Assembly: GCF_031755915.1 (NCBI RefSeq) | Contig: NC_083388.1 | Span: forward strand, 2,425,501-2,489,500 | Length of the DNA stretch: 64,000 nt | Direction: 5' to 3' | Source: Ziziphus jujuba | Lineage: Eukaryota > Streptophyta > Magnoliopsida > Rosales > Rhamnaceae | Shown here: one piece after another, positions 26,061-37,015 of the stretch | Layout of the letters: each line of letters starts with the position of its first letter | Position numbering within the stretch: position 1 is the stretch's first letter | Position numbers and translations under genes: made by a program | The notes under the pieces: model-generated | The model's database searches: none | What the model was told of the DNA's origin: nothing | Seen by the model: only the letters and a program-made list of their open reading frames with translations

Positions 26061-27517
26061 TAATTTTTCCACATTATCTAATTAAAGTCTTAGCTTCGTA
26101 TTTCTTTGCTTAAATGCAACCTCTCTGGTTTTTCTACCGTTTTTCCACGGTCGCTTAAAGTAAGAAATTGCTATGATCTGATATGAGTATATGGATTTAA
26201 TTTTACTAATTCCATTTAACCCTAACTGTAATATGTAATGTTCTTATAAAATGAAAAATCTTCCATAATGTGGGCAAGTGCTTAATATAAGCCCAACCAA
26301 GTTGCAACTCAGAGTTAATTTGTGATAAAGAAGAACAAGAGTGGTAGATTTATATAATAATGAAAGTGCATGCATTTTCCCTGATTTATAACCAGCTTTT
26401 CTTTTCGAAAATATAAGTTTATGAACAATATTAACGCATAAGACTGAACTGCAAAGTGGCAAAAGCCATTATATGAGGCACCAATTTTGCTTCAACAATA
26501 ACTATAGTCCCAACCTAAGTTCCCTTTCAACTGTTTGCGTGTATATGTAATATGTGTGTTTGTGTATATGTAATATGTAATGTATGCATGTGTCTACTAT
26601 ATAATGTGTATGTGTAATATGCAATATGTGCGTGTATGTATAGAATTTGTATTGCTTATACTACAATTTCCCTAGTGTTGACTTGTGTCAAGCATGGAAA
26701 GCCGATAGTGAAATGTTAAATCAAATTCTGTCGAACATGAGGAATGCAATTGGACAATGTTCTTAATTTAACATTTCATTTTAGACATTAATGCTTTATG
26801 TGGACTGTTGATTGGATATCATATTTTACCAAAGCCATTATATTATCTGATTTTGAGGGTTGATCACTATCTTTTTGCTCTTGTTGTATGGTGGTGCTTG
26901 TGAGTGTAATATCTACAGTTAGTAGTCTTGATTTAGATCTAGATTTGTGTTTTTTCTTGAATATGTGCGTTTGTGCTTGTGAATGTAATATTTACAGTTT
27001 AGAAATTGCTTTCAACTCTTTGAGGTATAAGATACTGTCTCTGTGGCAGTATTCGAGTGTTCTTTCTTGTGAATGTCTAAGGTCTTTAATGGGTATATGA
27101 ATTTTGGTATAACTTGATTGGAAATCGTTTTGAATCATTATTAGGTTCAGTTCTTGTGTAATTTGGGTTTATTATTTTTAAGAATTGAGTATTTTGGATT
27201 GCTACTTTTGTTGCTAATTTAAAATTTCTGATGATATTTAGTTATAAACTGTTTATAGTTTCCAAATATATGCAGTGGTTCATTAAAACATGGATAGCCA
27301 AAAGTTATGAATAAATTAGTTGAATTTTTCCTAGCCATATGTATTTTTTGAATTCTGTTTTTGTCTTTTTTAGATTTAATATTTTTTTTATGGAGTTAAT
27401 TTGAAATTGTAAAGTGGTAATTGTGAAGATGGAAAGCTCAATTTGTATTATTAATTAAGGTTAATTATTCGTTAAGGTTTATTGTTCCTTAAGACAGTAC
27501 CTCATTCTTAATTGCAG
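26061..27517. other. Intergenic or intronic DNA with a TG/TA-rich stretch
   Basis: No convincing coding frame. An imperfect minisatellite of GTGTATATGTAATATG-like units runs from about 26535 to 26640. The 3' end reads TTCTTAATTGCAG, a good splice acceptor, directly before the exon-like fragment at 27518. Confidence 0.5.
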
Positions 27518-27742
27518 ATGAAAGGCTCAAAGGACTAAAAGGAATTTAAAGGCTTGTCAGACTTGTTGATTTTCAAGGCTGCGTTTGAAAACTACATTGC
27601 AACTCTTCAAAAGTACAACAATGCAAAGGACTTGGAAAGAGATGATGAGGAGAAGGAAATGGCTGAAAAGGACTTGAAACATGCTATGTCTATGGCTGTC
27701 ACCCACCGGGCTATAGAGGTTTACAAGGAAGTTCATCTGCAT
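27518..27742 (+). pseudogene. Exon-like protein fragment cut by a gypsy LTR
   Basis: After an acceptor-like TTGCAG, about 70 residues of hydrophilic, helical-looking sequence can be read (for example FKAAFENYIATLQKYNNAKD, then an acidic and lysine-rich stretch with EEKEMAEKDLKHAMSM). Near the start the best reading changes frame once at about 27540, and the ATG-led frame meets a TAA there. The frame runs straight into the LTR that begins at 27743, so the 3' part is lost or displaced. I do not recognise the family. It may be a gene fragment disabled before or by the insertion. Confidence 0.4.
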
Positions 27743-27782
27743 TGTAACACCCCGCCCCAAACTACAACGGAAATTTTCCAAC

Positions 27783-27874
27783 TTTGACCGAGGTTGACCG
27801 TTGACTTTGACTTTGACCGTTGACCCAAGGGGTCAAAAGTTGACTTTTTGACTCGGATAGAATTCTAGGTTGAC
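27783..27874 (+). promoter_or_regulatory. W-box (TTGAC) array in the LTR start
   Basis: Nine forward TTGAC cores and one reverse GTCAA core occur in about 90 bp, several as TTGACC. TTGAC(C/T) is the known WRKY-binding element. Comparable clusters lie at 31112-31205, 43613-43680, 49890-49985 and, on the - strand, at about 55560-55670. Regulation by WRKY factors is inference. Confidence 0.6.
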
Positions 27875-28270
27875 TGAGGTACCGTTACGAAGTACATGTT
27901 GGCACGAGTTCGTAAACTAGTAGCACGTTGAAACCGGAGCTACGGTTTGAAAGATATGAGCAAAACAAGTTGAGGTCCAAACTGTCCAAGGGTGCTGGAG
28001 TTGACTTTTTATTCATGCAAAGTTGAGCTTTGACTCATGCATGGTTGTGAAGTGCTCGTCGATACGAGTCTATAGACTAGCGGCACGTCCGATTTGGACA
28101 TGTGGTTTGGAAGTTATGGACCTATAGAGTTTCTCAAATACTATATTATTTTAATATTATTTTTAAACGTGTAACGCATTTACCACGTGTGACTTAATAA
28201 ATGTGACCATGTGTCACCATATTGTGAGCACATGTCAACCATGCTTAATATCATATTATTTTATTATTGT

Positions 28271-28392
28271 TATTTTATATAATAATATTATTTTGTTATT
28301 ATTTAATTATTTTTAATTTATTTCTTTTTCTTTCCTTTTCTTTTTCTTTTCTTTTCTTTTTTCTTTTTTTATTCTTTTCCCCCACGTGGAAA
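28271..28392 (+). promoter_or_regulatory. Candidate LTR core promoter: TATA-like, pyrimidine patch, G-box
   Basis: TTTTATATAATAATATT (from 28272) is followed by about 60 bp of almost pure C/T and then CCACGTGG (28382-28389). The same order occurs in copy 7 at about 50378-50490, with ACGTGG. Plant promoters often carry a pyrimidine patch near the start site, so transcription probably begins here. Confidence 0.4.
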
Positions 28393-30599
28393 AAATGCCC
28401 AGCCACCCGAAGCTCTCTTATTCTTCCTTTCCTTTCCTTCTTCCTCTAGGACCGTTGCCGTTTCTTAGTTTCCAGCCACCACCTTGCTACACGCGCCGGC
28501 CAGAGATGAGCGGGGGACAGAGGTGAGCTCGGCCGCAAAATTTCACGGTCACCGGCCGCCGGACGCGCCCAGATCGGACCGGAGAAGCTGCCGGTCGGAA
28601 ATTTTCTCTCTCCTTTTTTCTTGTGTTTTCCGACCAATCTAGCTCGATCCATACCTCTATTCCATCATTTTTGACCCCTCTGAGTCCATTTCCGGGATTA
28701 GATTGCCCAAAATCCCCACCGTTTGAGAGATCCCTCAAGTTTAAACTCGGCCGAAGCTTTCCGGCCACCGCCGGTCGAATTGAGCCCAATGGAGGTCGGT
28801 AATGTAATCCTCATCTCACAAGCTTTCCATAGACATATAAGTTGTCAATTTTGGTTAACATTTGTGTTAGACCCCCCGGGTACCGGGTATTATTTACCCG
28901 AATAAAATATTAATTTATTTGACTGTGTGTGAATTGTGTTCTAGGAGCACGGGTGAGTCGTGGAATTGATCCCATGGAGAATCTTAGGTTAATTGCGTGC
29001 TCCAGGTGAGTGACCCACCTTTAAAAATGTTTTGGGGTAATTAATTATATTTATTTGGTGTTTAATTAATATCTGCAATTATGCTCATGTGGTGAAATTT
29101 AATTATAATTATGGAAAAATATTATTTTATAAGTACATGTATGTTTATTGATGCTAAATGGAATTTTGGGTTATTAAGAAATTCCTGACTATTATTATTT
29201 ATTGTGATTTAATTTTATTTATTACGCATGAGTAAGGTATTTTCAGTAATAAATCGTATGTGGTTTTAATATTATTTTTGGGCATAATTGGTTTAAATAT
29301 TTTAAGGAAATTATTTGTCTAAATTGGTGGTTTAAATTTTATAATTATGGCCGTGGTATATTATTTGTTGAACCTCGTGTTACGAGAAAAATTATTGTTT
29401 TATCGTAATTGATGGTTTCGTACCGGGTATGTTAAAGAAAAATATGTGGGATGGTAAATTTGAAAATTTGTATATTTTCCACGGTGATTTTGGAAAATCG
29501 GTACGGTTATGATTAATTTAATAATTATTTTTGACGCACTCATACAGTATTGGTGTTCCGGTGTATATGTGGTTAGCGCGCAAGTATTATGTCTCCCGTG
29601 AGTTGCCATTGGACCGAGGACAGGCAAGTCTTATATATTGCGCATCAGCCGCCCCCCTCCTTGGCCGGGATGACGGTTTCAGTAGCGGTACTATCGGGAT
29701 GCCGAAGTGCCGTATGCAAGTTTCTCTCTTTAATCTCCCGCCAGTCGGTGCTCGGGACGCTAGGTATTGGAGGGCATCACTGGTATATGGTGTGGTGCGT
29801 CAAGTATAAATTTTCGGATAGAAATTTCAAACCCGAAAGTGTTCAAAAAATTATTTATTATATTTTATTACATTTTATCTATATTTGGGGTATTTATCTA
29901 TTGTTTATTAAATTAATTGATCCCTTGGTTTTCGGGAAGTACGAATATCGAGTTTTGTGAAAATGTTTTAAAAGGGGAACATTTCCAACAGAGTGAATAG
30001 TGAGGGTTTTGAGAGAAAATATTACTTCAATTGTCGCTATTATTTATTTATCTAATTGTTGGTATTAATTAAAATCTTTTATTTGTTATATTATTAATAT
30101 TAAAGGTGTTCAGTAGATAGGGTCACTCATTGAGAAGATTAGCATCTCATATTTTTAAATTCCGTTCCCCTAGGTCTAGGTTGGGAGACGTTAATCGTCC
30201 GGGATGAGCCCGACGTCTCAGTTCATTGCCGAAAGTTCAAGAAGTATTTCTTCCCTTTTTCCTCTCCATCTTGTATTACTTCTTTATCTGTCATTGTATA
30301 AATTCCACATTCATTTGTATAATGCTCTGTATACTGTATTGGACATGTAGTTATTATTTATGCACTGAGTTGCTGTTATTCATTTGGAGTGCTGTAAATT
30401 TGTGGAATTATATTGTAGTAATATGGGAGGAATAAGGGGATAAATATAGAAATGTGTTTTCAGTGCAGGAAATTTTTTGGTTAGTCCTACCCTTAGGGGA
30501 GGTGCTATCGAATTTTCCGTTGGAAGGTTCGGTGGTATTTCCCTGGGATCAGGGCTTGTCTAGGGTTACGGTGAGGAATTTTGGACGGGTCCTGACAGT

Positions 30600-30611
30600 T
30601 GGTATCAGAGC
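30600..30611 (+). promoter_or_regulatory. Primer-binding site of the gypsy element
   Basis: TGGTATCAGAGC, complementary to initiator methionine tRNA, lies 2 bp after the LTR end. Confidence 0.9.
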
Positions 30612-31081
30612 TCTAGGTTTTAGTATTATTAAAGGACTGTGCATTGTTGTGCATCCCATCAGTGTCTAATCTCTCATTTTACCTGTCTTAAAGCGTTCTT
30701 TCCGTTTGTCTCGAAGCAAATTTGTTGCTCGAGTTTGAGTAACTCTAATCTTCGAGGGTGTCAATGAGAATCACCTATCCTAACGGGGAATTCCCATGGC
30801 CTAGTCGATGGTCGAGGATTGCCTTTTCTTTTTGAAGGTCAAGTAATGGGGGCAGATCCAATTCTGTGAATCTTTTTGGGATCTGAAGTGGTCCTAGGTA
30901 TGGAGTGAGTAGTTCTTATGTTTATGGACCGCTACCATAAAGGAGTAAAGTTAAAGTGATTCAGCTTACCGGAAGTGGTGCTTTGTGGAGGAGTTAGGAA
31001 GCTTTTGCTGTGGTTAATTTCTGTCCTCGTCTCTAAGGAGCTATCGGAGAACGGTTGTTAGGGTCTATGGCCCAGGTGGTT

Positions 31082-34000
31082 TGTAACACCCCGTCCCGAA
31101 CCATGTCGGAATTTTTGCACGTTGGCCGAGGTTGACTGTTGACCGTTGACCCAAGGGTTCAAAAGTTGACTTTTTGACCCGATTGGAATCCCAGGTTGAC
31201 TGAGGTACCGTTACGAAGTACACGTAGGCACGAGTTCGTAGACTAGTAGCACGTTGAAAACGGAGCTACGGTTTGAAAGTTATGAGCAAAACAAGTTGAG
31301 GTCCAAACTGTCCAAGGGGTGCCCGAGTTGACTTTTTATTTATGGGGAAATGAGCTTTGACTCATGCATGGTTGTGAAGTGCTCGTCGATACGAGTTCAC
31401 AGACTAGCGGTACGCTTAAAACGGACATTAGGTTAAAGAGTTATGGACGCATGAAGTTTGCCAGATACCGTAATATTTTAATATTTTTGAGTCGATGAGC
31501 AGTGAAATGCCATGTGTCATCACCTGATAGTGTCATCACGGTGGCTTTTATTTGACAAAAATCTCAGGGAAGAGAGAGAAAGGGAGAGAGGAGAGAGAGA
31601 GGGAGAGAGAGAAACGACCGGCCACCACCGGTTGGCCACCGTCCGGCCACCGGAGGGCTACATGCGCCAGCCACCGGTGAAGCCCAGTTCCCCGCGACCT
31701 TAACCTCCAATTTTCACGACCGCCGGACGCGCCCGGATCGAGGCGGCGAAGTTCGGCGGTGATTTTTCCCTCCACCATCGGCCATCGCCGTTTGACCCCT
31801 TTCCGGCCGTTTTCTGGCAACACGCGCCAGCCACCCCTCACCACCTCCTCAAGTCTGGCCTACCCACCAAATTTCACGGCCACCGGACCTCCGACGCGCC
31901 GGGATCGGAGCGTTTTTTGGGGAGGGGCCGAAAATCTTCAAACCCCGATTTCTCCGTCGTTCGGCCTTCATTTGTCTCACTGCCGGTCCCGTTGGATTCC
32001 TCTCCTCTCAATCTACAAAACTACCAAAAATATCAGCCAACGGCCACCGCACACGCCGTCGTCGGCGACGGTTGCCGGTGACCGCGGCGGCTCGCCGGAA
32101 GTTACTGTTCCGGCGAGTACCCAGTCGCACCGCCGGTCCTTGTCCACTGTGTTCGACCTCCTGAACCCGAATCCGGCATCCTTTTCCACCAATTCGTGAT
32201 GGTTTGGGAGAATTGAGGAGTCAAAACCCGAAAGCTTTTCGGCGAGATTCCGACCACCTCGGGTCCGATCACCGGAAAGTAAGACCGAATCCGTGATCCT
32301 CATCACTCGAGCTTCGATTCGGTATATAACTCGTAAATTTTAGATGTCGTTTGTGTTCGCTTCCCCGGGTACCCATTTGGGAGTTACCCGATTAAAATAT
32401 TAATATTTATGGTTTGGTGTATTGTGGATGTTTTAGGTGCACGTGCGAGTAGCGGAGTTGATCCTACGGAGGATCTTGATTGAGATACGTGCTTAAGGTG
32501 AGTGACCCACCATCAAATTAATTTCGGAATTAAATTGGTGAATATTATGTGTGATTTGAATATTTGGAATTTAAATTCTATGTGCCAAATATTTAATTGA
32601 TTTATTATGGAATTATTGGTGAATTTATTTTGATTAAAGAAAGTATGCATTATATAAATTTATGCAAATGTGAAAATTATTTTATGGTATTGAGGATTGC
32701 GAAATTCTTGTGGTTTTAACATTAATTTGGGCATGATTTGATTTTCAAATATTTCAAGGAAAATATTTGTTTATGTTGGTGACTTCAATTTTTATAAAGT
32801 ATGCCCATGGGATATTATGTGATTTAATTTATTATAATTCAAGAATTATTTATGCTATTGGGAAAAATTGGAATATTTAAATTGGTGGATTTGGGAGTTG
32901 GTGGAGTTGAATTTTCATGGAAATTATGACGTTGATTATAAAGAAATTGTGGAGAATTTCCGGGTTTAATTGGACGGAATAAACCCGGTATATTTAAGGA
33001 AAATTTGAGATTTTGAGATATAAAATAAATATGTGGATTTTATGATTTTTAGATGCACCGTGCACGTACTGGTGTTTTGTTTATATGTGATATGGTTAGT
33101 GTGCACACGGATGTGATTAGCGCGCAGGTGGGTGTGAGTAGCGCGCAGGTGATTTTATGAGGTTGTCCTGTGGTTGCCATCGGATGAGGGTAGGCCGCCC
33201 TTCCATGGCCGGGACACCAGTTAGCAGCGTTGCGGTGGGACGCCACGCGACCGTATGCCGGTTTCTTTCTATAACCTCCTGTCTAGCGGTACCTTGGGAC
33301 GCTAGGTACTGTTGGCGCCACTGGTATATAGTGGGTGCATCAAGTGATTTTCAGAACTGGAATTTTAAATAAATATTTTGAAATTGTATTGAAATTAAAA
33401 ATATAATTATTACTGTTTCTGGTATTTATTTGATTGGGGATTTTAAATATTTTGGATGCTTGACTTATTATATTTTATTTGATATTTGGTGAATTAATCG
33501 ATGTCTCGGTTTTCGAGGAATACGAACAAAGGGTTTTGTGAAAAGGTTTTAAAAGGGGAACTTTTCCAACCGAGAGAATTGTAAGGGTTTTGAGAGAAAT
33601 TATTATTTCCAATTAATTATTATTTATCTACTTTACTACCGTGGTATTATAATTGTATAGTAGATAGGGTCACTCACTGAGATGATTAGCATCTCACGTT
33701 TTTAAATTCCGTTCCTCTAGGTACCAGGTTGTCGGTGTTCATTCGGAGCGGACGTGACCTTCATCGCTGTCTTAGTTCGTGAAGTACTTTGATCTTCTTT
33801 TATTACAGTTGTAATACTTCTTTCACTCTTGTTGTATTCTATACTTAGCAGTACTTCATGAAGCTCTGTATACTGTATGGGACACTTATGTATTTATTAT
33901 GCACTGGATTACTGTTATTTATTTTGGAGTGCTGAAATTTGTGGAATCAATTTGTAGTATTGTGGGAGGAATAAGGGGATGTTTATAGAAGTGTGTTTTC

Positions 34001-34134
34001 AGTGCAGGAATTTGTGGTAAGTCCATCCCTTAGGGGAGGTTCTGCCGGATTTTCCATTGGAGGGTCCGGTAGGGTTTCCCTAGGATCAGGGCTTGTCTAG
34101 GGTTCCGGTGAGGAATTTTGGACGGGTCCTGACA
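31082..34134 (+). mobile_element. Solo gypsy LTR inside pol (copy 4, second subfamily)
   Basis: The 3,053-bp LTR starts TGTAACACCCCG and ends GGTCCTGACA. It is flanked by the exact duplication TGGTT (31077-31081 and 34135-34139). Removing it and one TGGTT joins the host pol frame across a protease/reverse transcriptase linker. Its 5' half differs strongly from copies 3 and 7 and defines a second subfamily. The GC-rich block holds a 146-codon open frame (31759-32199) that has a counterpart in copy 8. The start/end pairing 7-mer here reads GATGCAC and GTGCATC. Confidence 0.93.
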
Positions 34135-34520
34135 TGGTTGATGCCAAAGAAGATGGTGAGCGTTGGAACCGCTAATAGTGGGAAGCGATTCGAAAGCATT
34201 TTCCCAGCAAGTTATCTGGATTACGACCGTAAAAAGGATATCGAATCATTATTGATTTGGCTTTGGACACCGATCTATTTCAGTACCGCCATGCTGTGCG
34301 ACTCCATTAAAGTTAAAGGACTTAAAAGCTTAGCTGCAAGATTTGGTGAATAAAGGTTTCACTAGGTCAAGCTTATCATTGTGAGTGGCATTTATTTCAT
34401 TCATGAAGAAGAAGGATGATTGCCTAAGGGTGTATATCGACTATCAACGATTTAGCAAGGTCACCACCCATAATCGATACTTGTTGTTGAGTATGGATGT
34501 GTGTCGATCAAACTCAAGGT

Positions 34521-35170
34521 GTCAAAATATTTTTTTCCGACCGATTATTAAAAAATTAAATACTTTTCAAGGTGATATTGAAATTAAAGGTATTTTATTC
34601 AAGTGCTTTTTGTTTATGTTCGTACATGTATTTGTATGTTATATTGTTTGATATTATACTGCATATACTGCACCATACGGAGGCAGCGAACCAATGTGGT
34701 CCATGTAGAGCTAGCCCCATAATCATGTTGCCTACGAGTCCAGGGGATCGGACAGCCAATATAGGCAACCACCCTGGTTTGTATTGGTAGCGGAGTGCCG
34801 GCGACAGCTGGAATCATGGATTACGTAGCATGTTAGAAGGTATCGTACATATCTCCATTACGAGCATGCATATTTCATTTTATGCTATGGATTTTAAGAT
34901 ATGATTTTATGCATTTATTTGTGTTTTTATTGTTGTTCCAATGTGGAGTTTTGACAATTGCTTATGCAAGTTAAGGTATTTTAAACTAATTAAAATAATT
35001 TTTGTATTATTATTATTATTATTTCATTGATTTAATTAGTAGATTTCATAAATTATATTTTGATTTTTGAAGAAGTTTGGAAATTTAATTTGGGTTGATA
35101 AATTGTGTATATTTTATGTTGGTGGTATATTTGAAAAATATATTTTATTATTTGTTTTATGTTATGGTTT
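34521..35170. other. Non-coding block replacing the reverse transcriptase core
   Basis: This stretch lies where the reverse transcriptase core and RNase H are expected in the decayed gypsy pol. It has an AT-rich part and a GC-richer centre (about 34675-34810, with GGCAGCGAACCAATGTGG and ACCCTGGTTTG) that resembles the middle of a large LTR in character. I could not match it to another copy here, and I see no target duplication. Confidence 0.45.
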
Positions 35171-36070
35171 TTCCAAGAGCGACTTAAGGTTTAAGTATTA
35201 GGATATCGTTGAGTTCAAAAAGGAGATTCTAAAGGAAGCACGCGATTCGATGTATGCGATACACCCCAAGGGTACAAAGAGGTATGCAATGCCCACTAGA
35301 TGACATTATGGTTTGGCACGATAAAGGAAGTTGCAGGATTCGAATAAAGGTACTTAAGTCACCGACAAGTAAAAGTGGGGAATAGAAATGTTTGAGGTAG
35401 TTTCAATCCTTGCCCATTTCCGTGTCGGGTGGGGAGATGTAAACATGGATTTCGTGCTTAAACTATCGTTCACAAAGAGAAGGTACTACAGCGTTTAGAG
35501 AATCAAACAAAACCCGGATAGCGATTAAAGTTCTACTTGGTTGTTGATGAGGTTAAAGTAGTGATAGTGGATGAGGTCTCTATTATACTTGCTAAGTTAA
35601 GCTGCTCAGGTTCGGAAGAAGAGCTATACAGCTGTGTGTATACAGATACACTTGGAGCGAGACTTAACGACTGCATCGCCTTTCACCATAGGCCAATGGA
35701 CAAGCAAAGTGCAGAATTCACACTTGGAAGTTATGTTGAGACCGTGCATTATGCAATGTCGAAAGAAGCTGCATTGAGCAATTAGCAAACACCTACGAAT
35801 GATTACGAATAAGGCGAAAGTCATCCGAGAGAGTTTGAAAGCTGCTCAAGATCGACAAATGAGTTAAGTCGACATGCATGGAAAAGATGTTGAGTTCAAA
35901 GTCGAAGATTAAGTTTTGAGATTATCTCCGTAGAAAAGAGTCGTACGCTTTGGTTGACAGAGAGAGCTAAGTTCTCGTTGTATTTGTTTCTACGAGCTAA
36001 GTTAACCTAAATTCATAAATTATCGAATGAGTTCGTAGTGTGTTACCGTGTAGTATGAGATTTTGCCAGA

Positions 36071-36290
36071 TTTTATCATGATACGATATTGTTAACCCAA
36101 ACCCAGAGGGTATAGATATCATCTTGCGAATTTCGCACAAGGTACAGATCACGTAGTTTGAATGGTTTCAATTTGAATGGTTTCAAACTAGGCTTATACA
36201 TCGTAACTGCTTTTCCAAACTTGTCTAGAAGAGCCTTCTTCATTTTATTGTTTGGATATACTTTTGTGATTTTTCTAACTTCATTCTGCA
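36071..36290 (-). other. Exon-like protein fragment, family unknown
   Basis: On the - strand a GTGCAG acceptor-like site is followed by an open frame reading NEVRKITKVYPNNKM and later LRDLYLVRNSQDDIY. The five residues KPFKL occur twice in a row, from a 15-bp duplication at about 36158-36187. The fragment lies directly beyond the decayed gypsy pol. I do not recognise it. It may be an exon remnant or a piece of another transposon. Confidence 0.3.
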
Positions 36291-36307
36291 CATAAAAAGT
36301 GCAGTGG

Positions 36308-37015
36308 AATAAGTGAAAAAAGATAAAAGTTAAGTTTTTTCTAATAAGTGAAAAAAGATAAAAGTTAAGTTTTTGTTCACCAATACAACATATAATTTTT
36401 TGTTAGTTCCATGGTTGAAAATTATTGTTTCTATTTTTCATTCTTATTTTTAATTTGTAGTTTTGTCTTGTGAGAAATAATTACAATGTTAATAATTATA
36501 TATCATAAGAAATAATTATGAATGTAATTATTAACATGAAAACTATAACATTATCATAATATATACGTTAAGCCTTTTTTGGGTTCAATTTGTATTTTTA
36601 TGTCTGTTTAATAATATTTTTAAATTTTAATGAAAATTAAATTTAGGAATACTTTTAAAAATATTTTTAAGATCTTTCACATACTCGATGAGTTGAAGAA
36701 TGGAGGCTTCTGGACTAGTGAGGTTAAAATCGGAAACTCAGAGAAGCAATTTTTCCTTACCTCATTTTAGGAAACAATCAATCTTCGGCATCAACTGATC
36801 AAGCGAGAGCAGAAGTACCCTAAGAAAAAAAATTGCGATAAAATTCAAAGTCGACGAAATCAATCTAAGAAAATATAGATGGCAATTGACAGCTACAAAG
36901 CGGTGAGTGCAGAGCAGAAGAACCCTAAGAACAAAAATTGAGATGACATGATTCAAAATCGACGACATAGATCGCAATTGATAGCTACTAAGGGTTAGTG
37001 CGAGAGACGAAGAAC
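36308..37015. repeat. Local tandem repeats
   Basis: A unit of about 33 bp (GTGAAAAAAGATAAAAGTTAAG) is duplicated at 36308-36377. A separate repeat of about 120 bp occurs at about 36800-37015, in two to three decayed units, each carrying an AGAA(G/C)CCCTAAG-like segment and a (G/A)TCGACGA segment. The - strand frame across it is repetitive and is not a gene. Confidence 0.6.

Larger units (their letters stand above)
27743..30597 (+). repeat. Gypsy 5' LTR with primer site (copy 3)
   Basis: The 2,855-bp LTR starts TGTAACACCCCG and ends GGTCCTGACA. A primer-binding site lies 2 bp after the end, which shows this is a 5' LTR and fixes the orientation of the whole family. In order it has a W-box-rich start, a duplicated module of about 160 bp, a TATA-like and pyrimidine-rich stretch, a GC-rich block, an AT-rich section, the GACGCAC...GTGCGTC domain (29533-29801) and a GC-rich 3' end. 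Large LTRs with these termini and a Met primer site are typical of Tekay/Del-type chromoviruses; that assignment is inference. Its 3' LTR partner is missing. Confidence 0.9.
30598..36060 (+). pseudogene. Decayed Ty3/gypsy pol, gag lost, split by a solo LTR
   Basis: The element continues from the copy 3 LTR. Only about 240 bp separate the primer site from protease-linker sequence (about 30860-31081), so gag is deleted. After the inserted solo LTR (31082-34134) the frame resumes with AKEDGER and a decayed linker, then reverse transcriptase start-like sequence (FMKKKDDCLRVYIDY, 34400-34445). The reverse transcriptase core and RNase H are replaced by about 650 bp of non-coding DNA. Integrase follows: EILKEA.DSMYAIHP near 35220, DVNMDFV near 35435, a recognisable HPQTDGQSE-type region near 35690, and the SLKAAQDRQ region near 35840. 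Stops and frameshifts are frequent and no 3' LTR is found. Confidence 0.85.
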
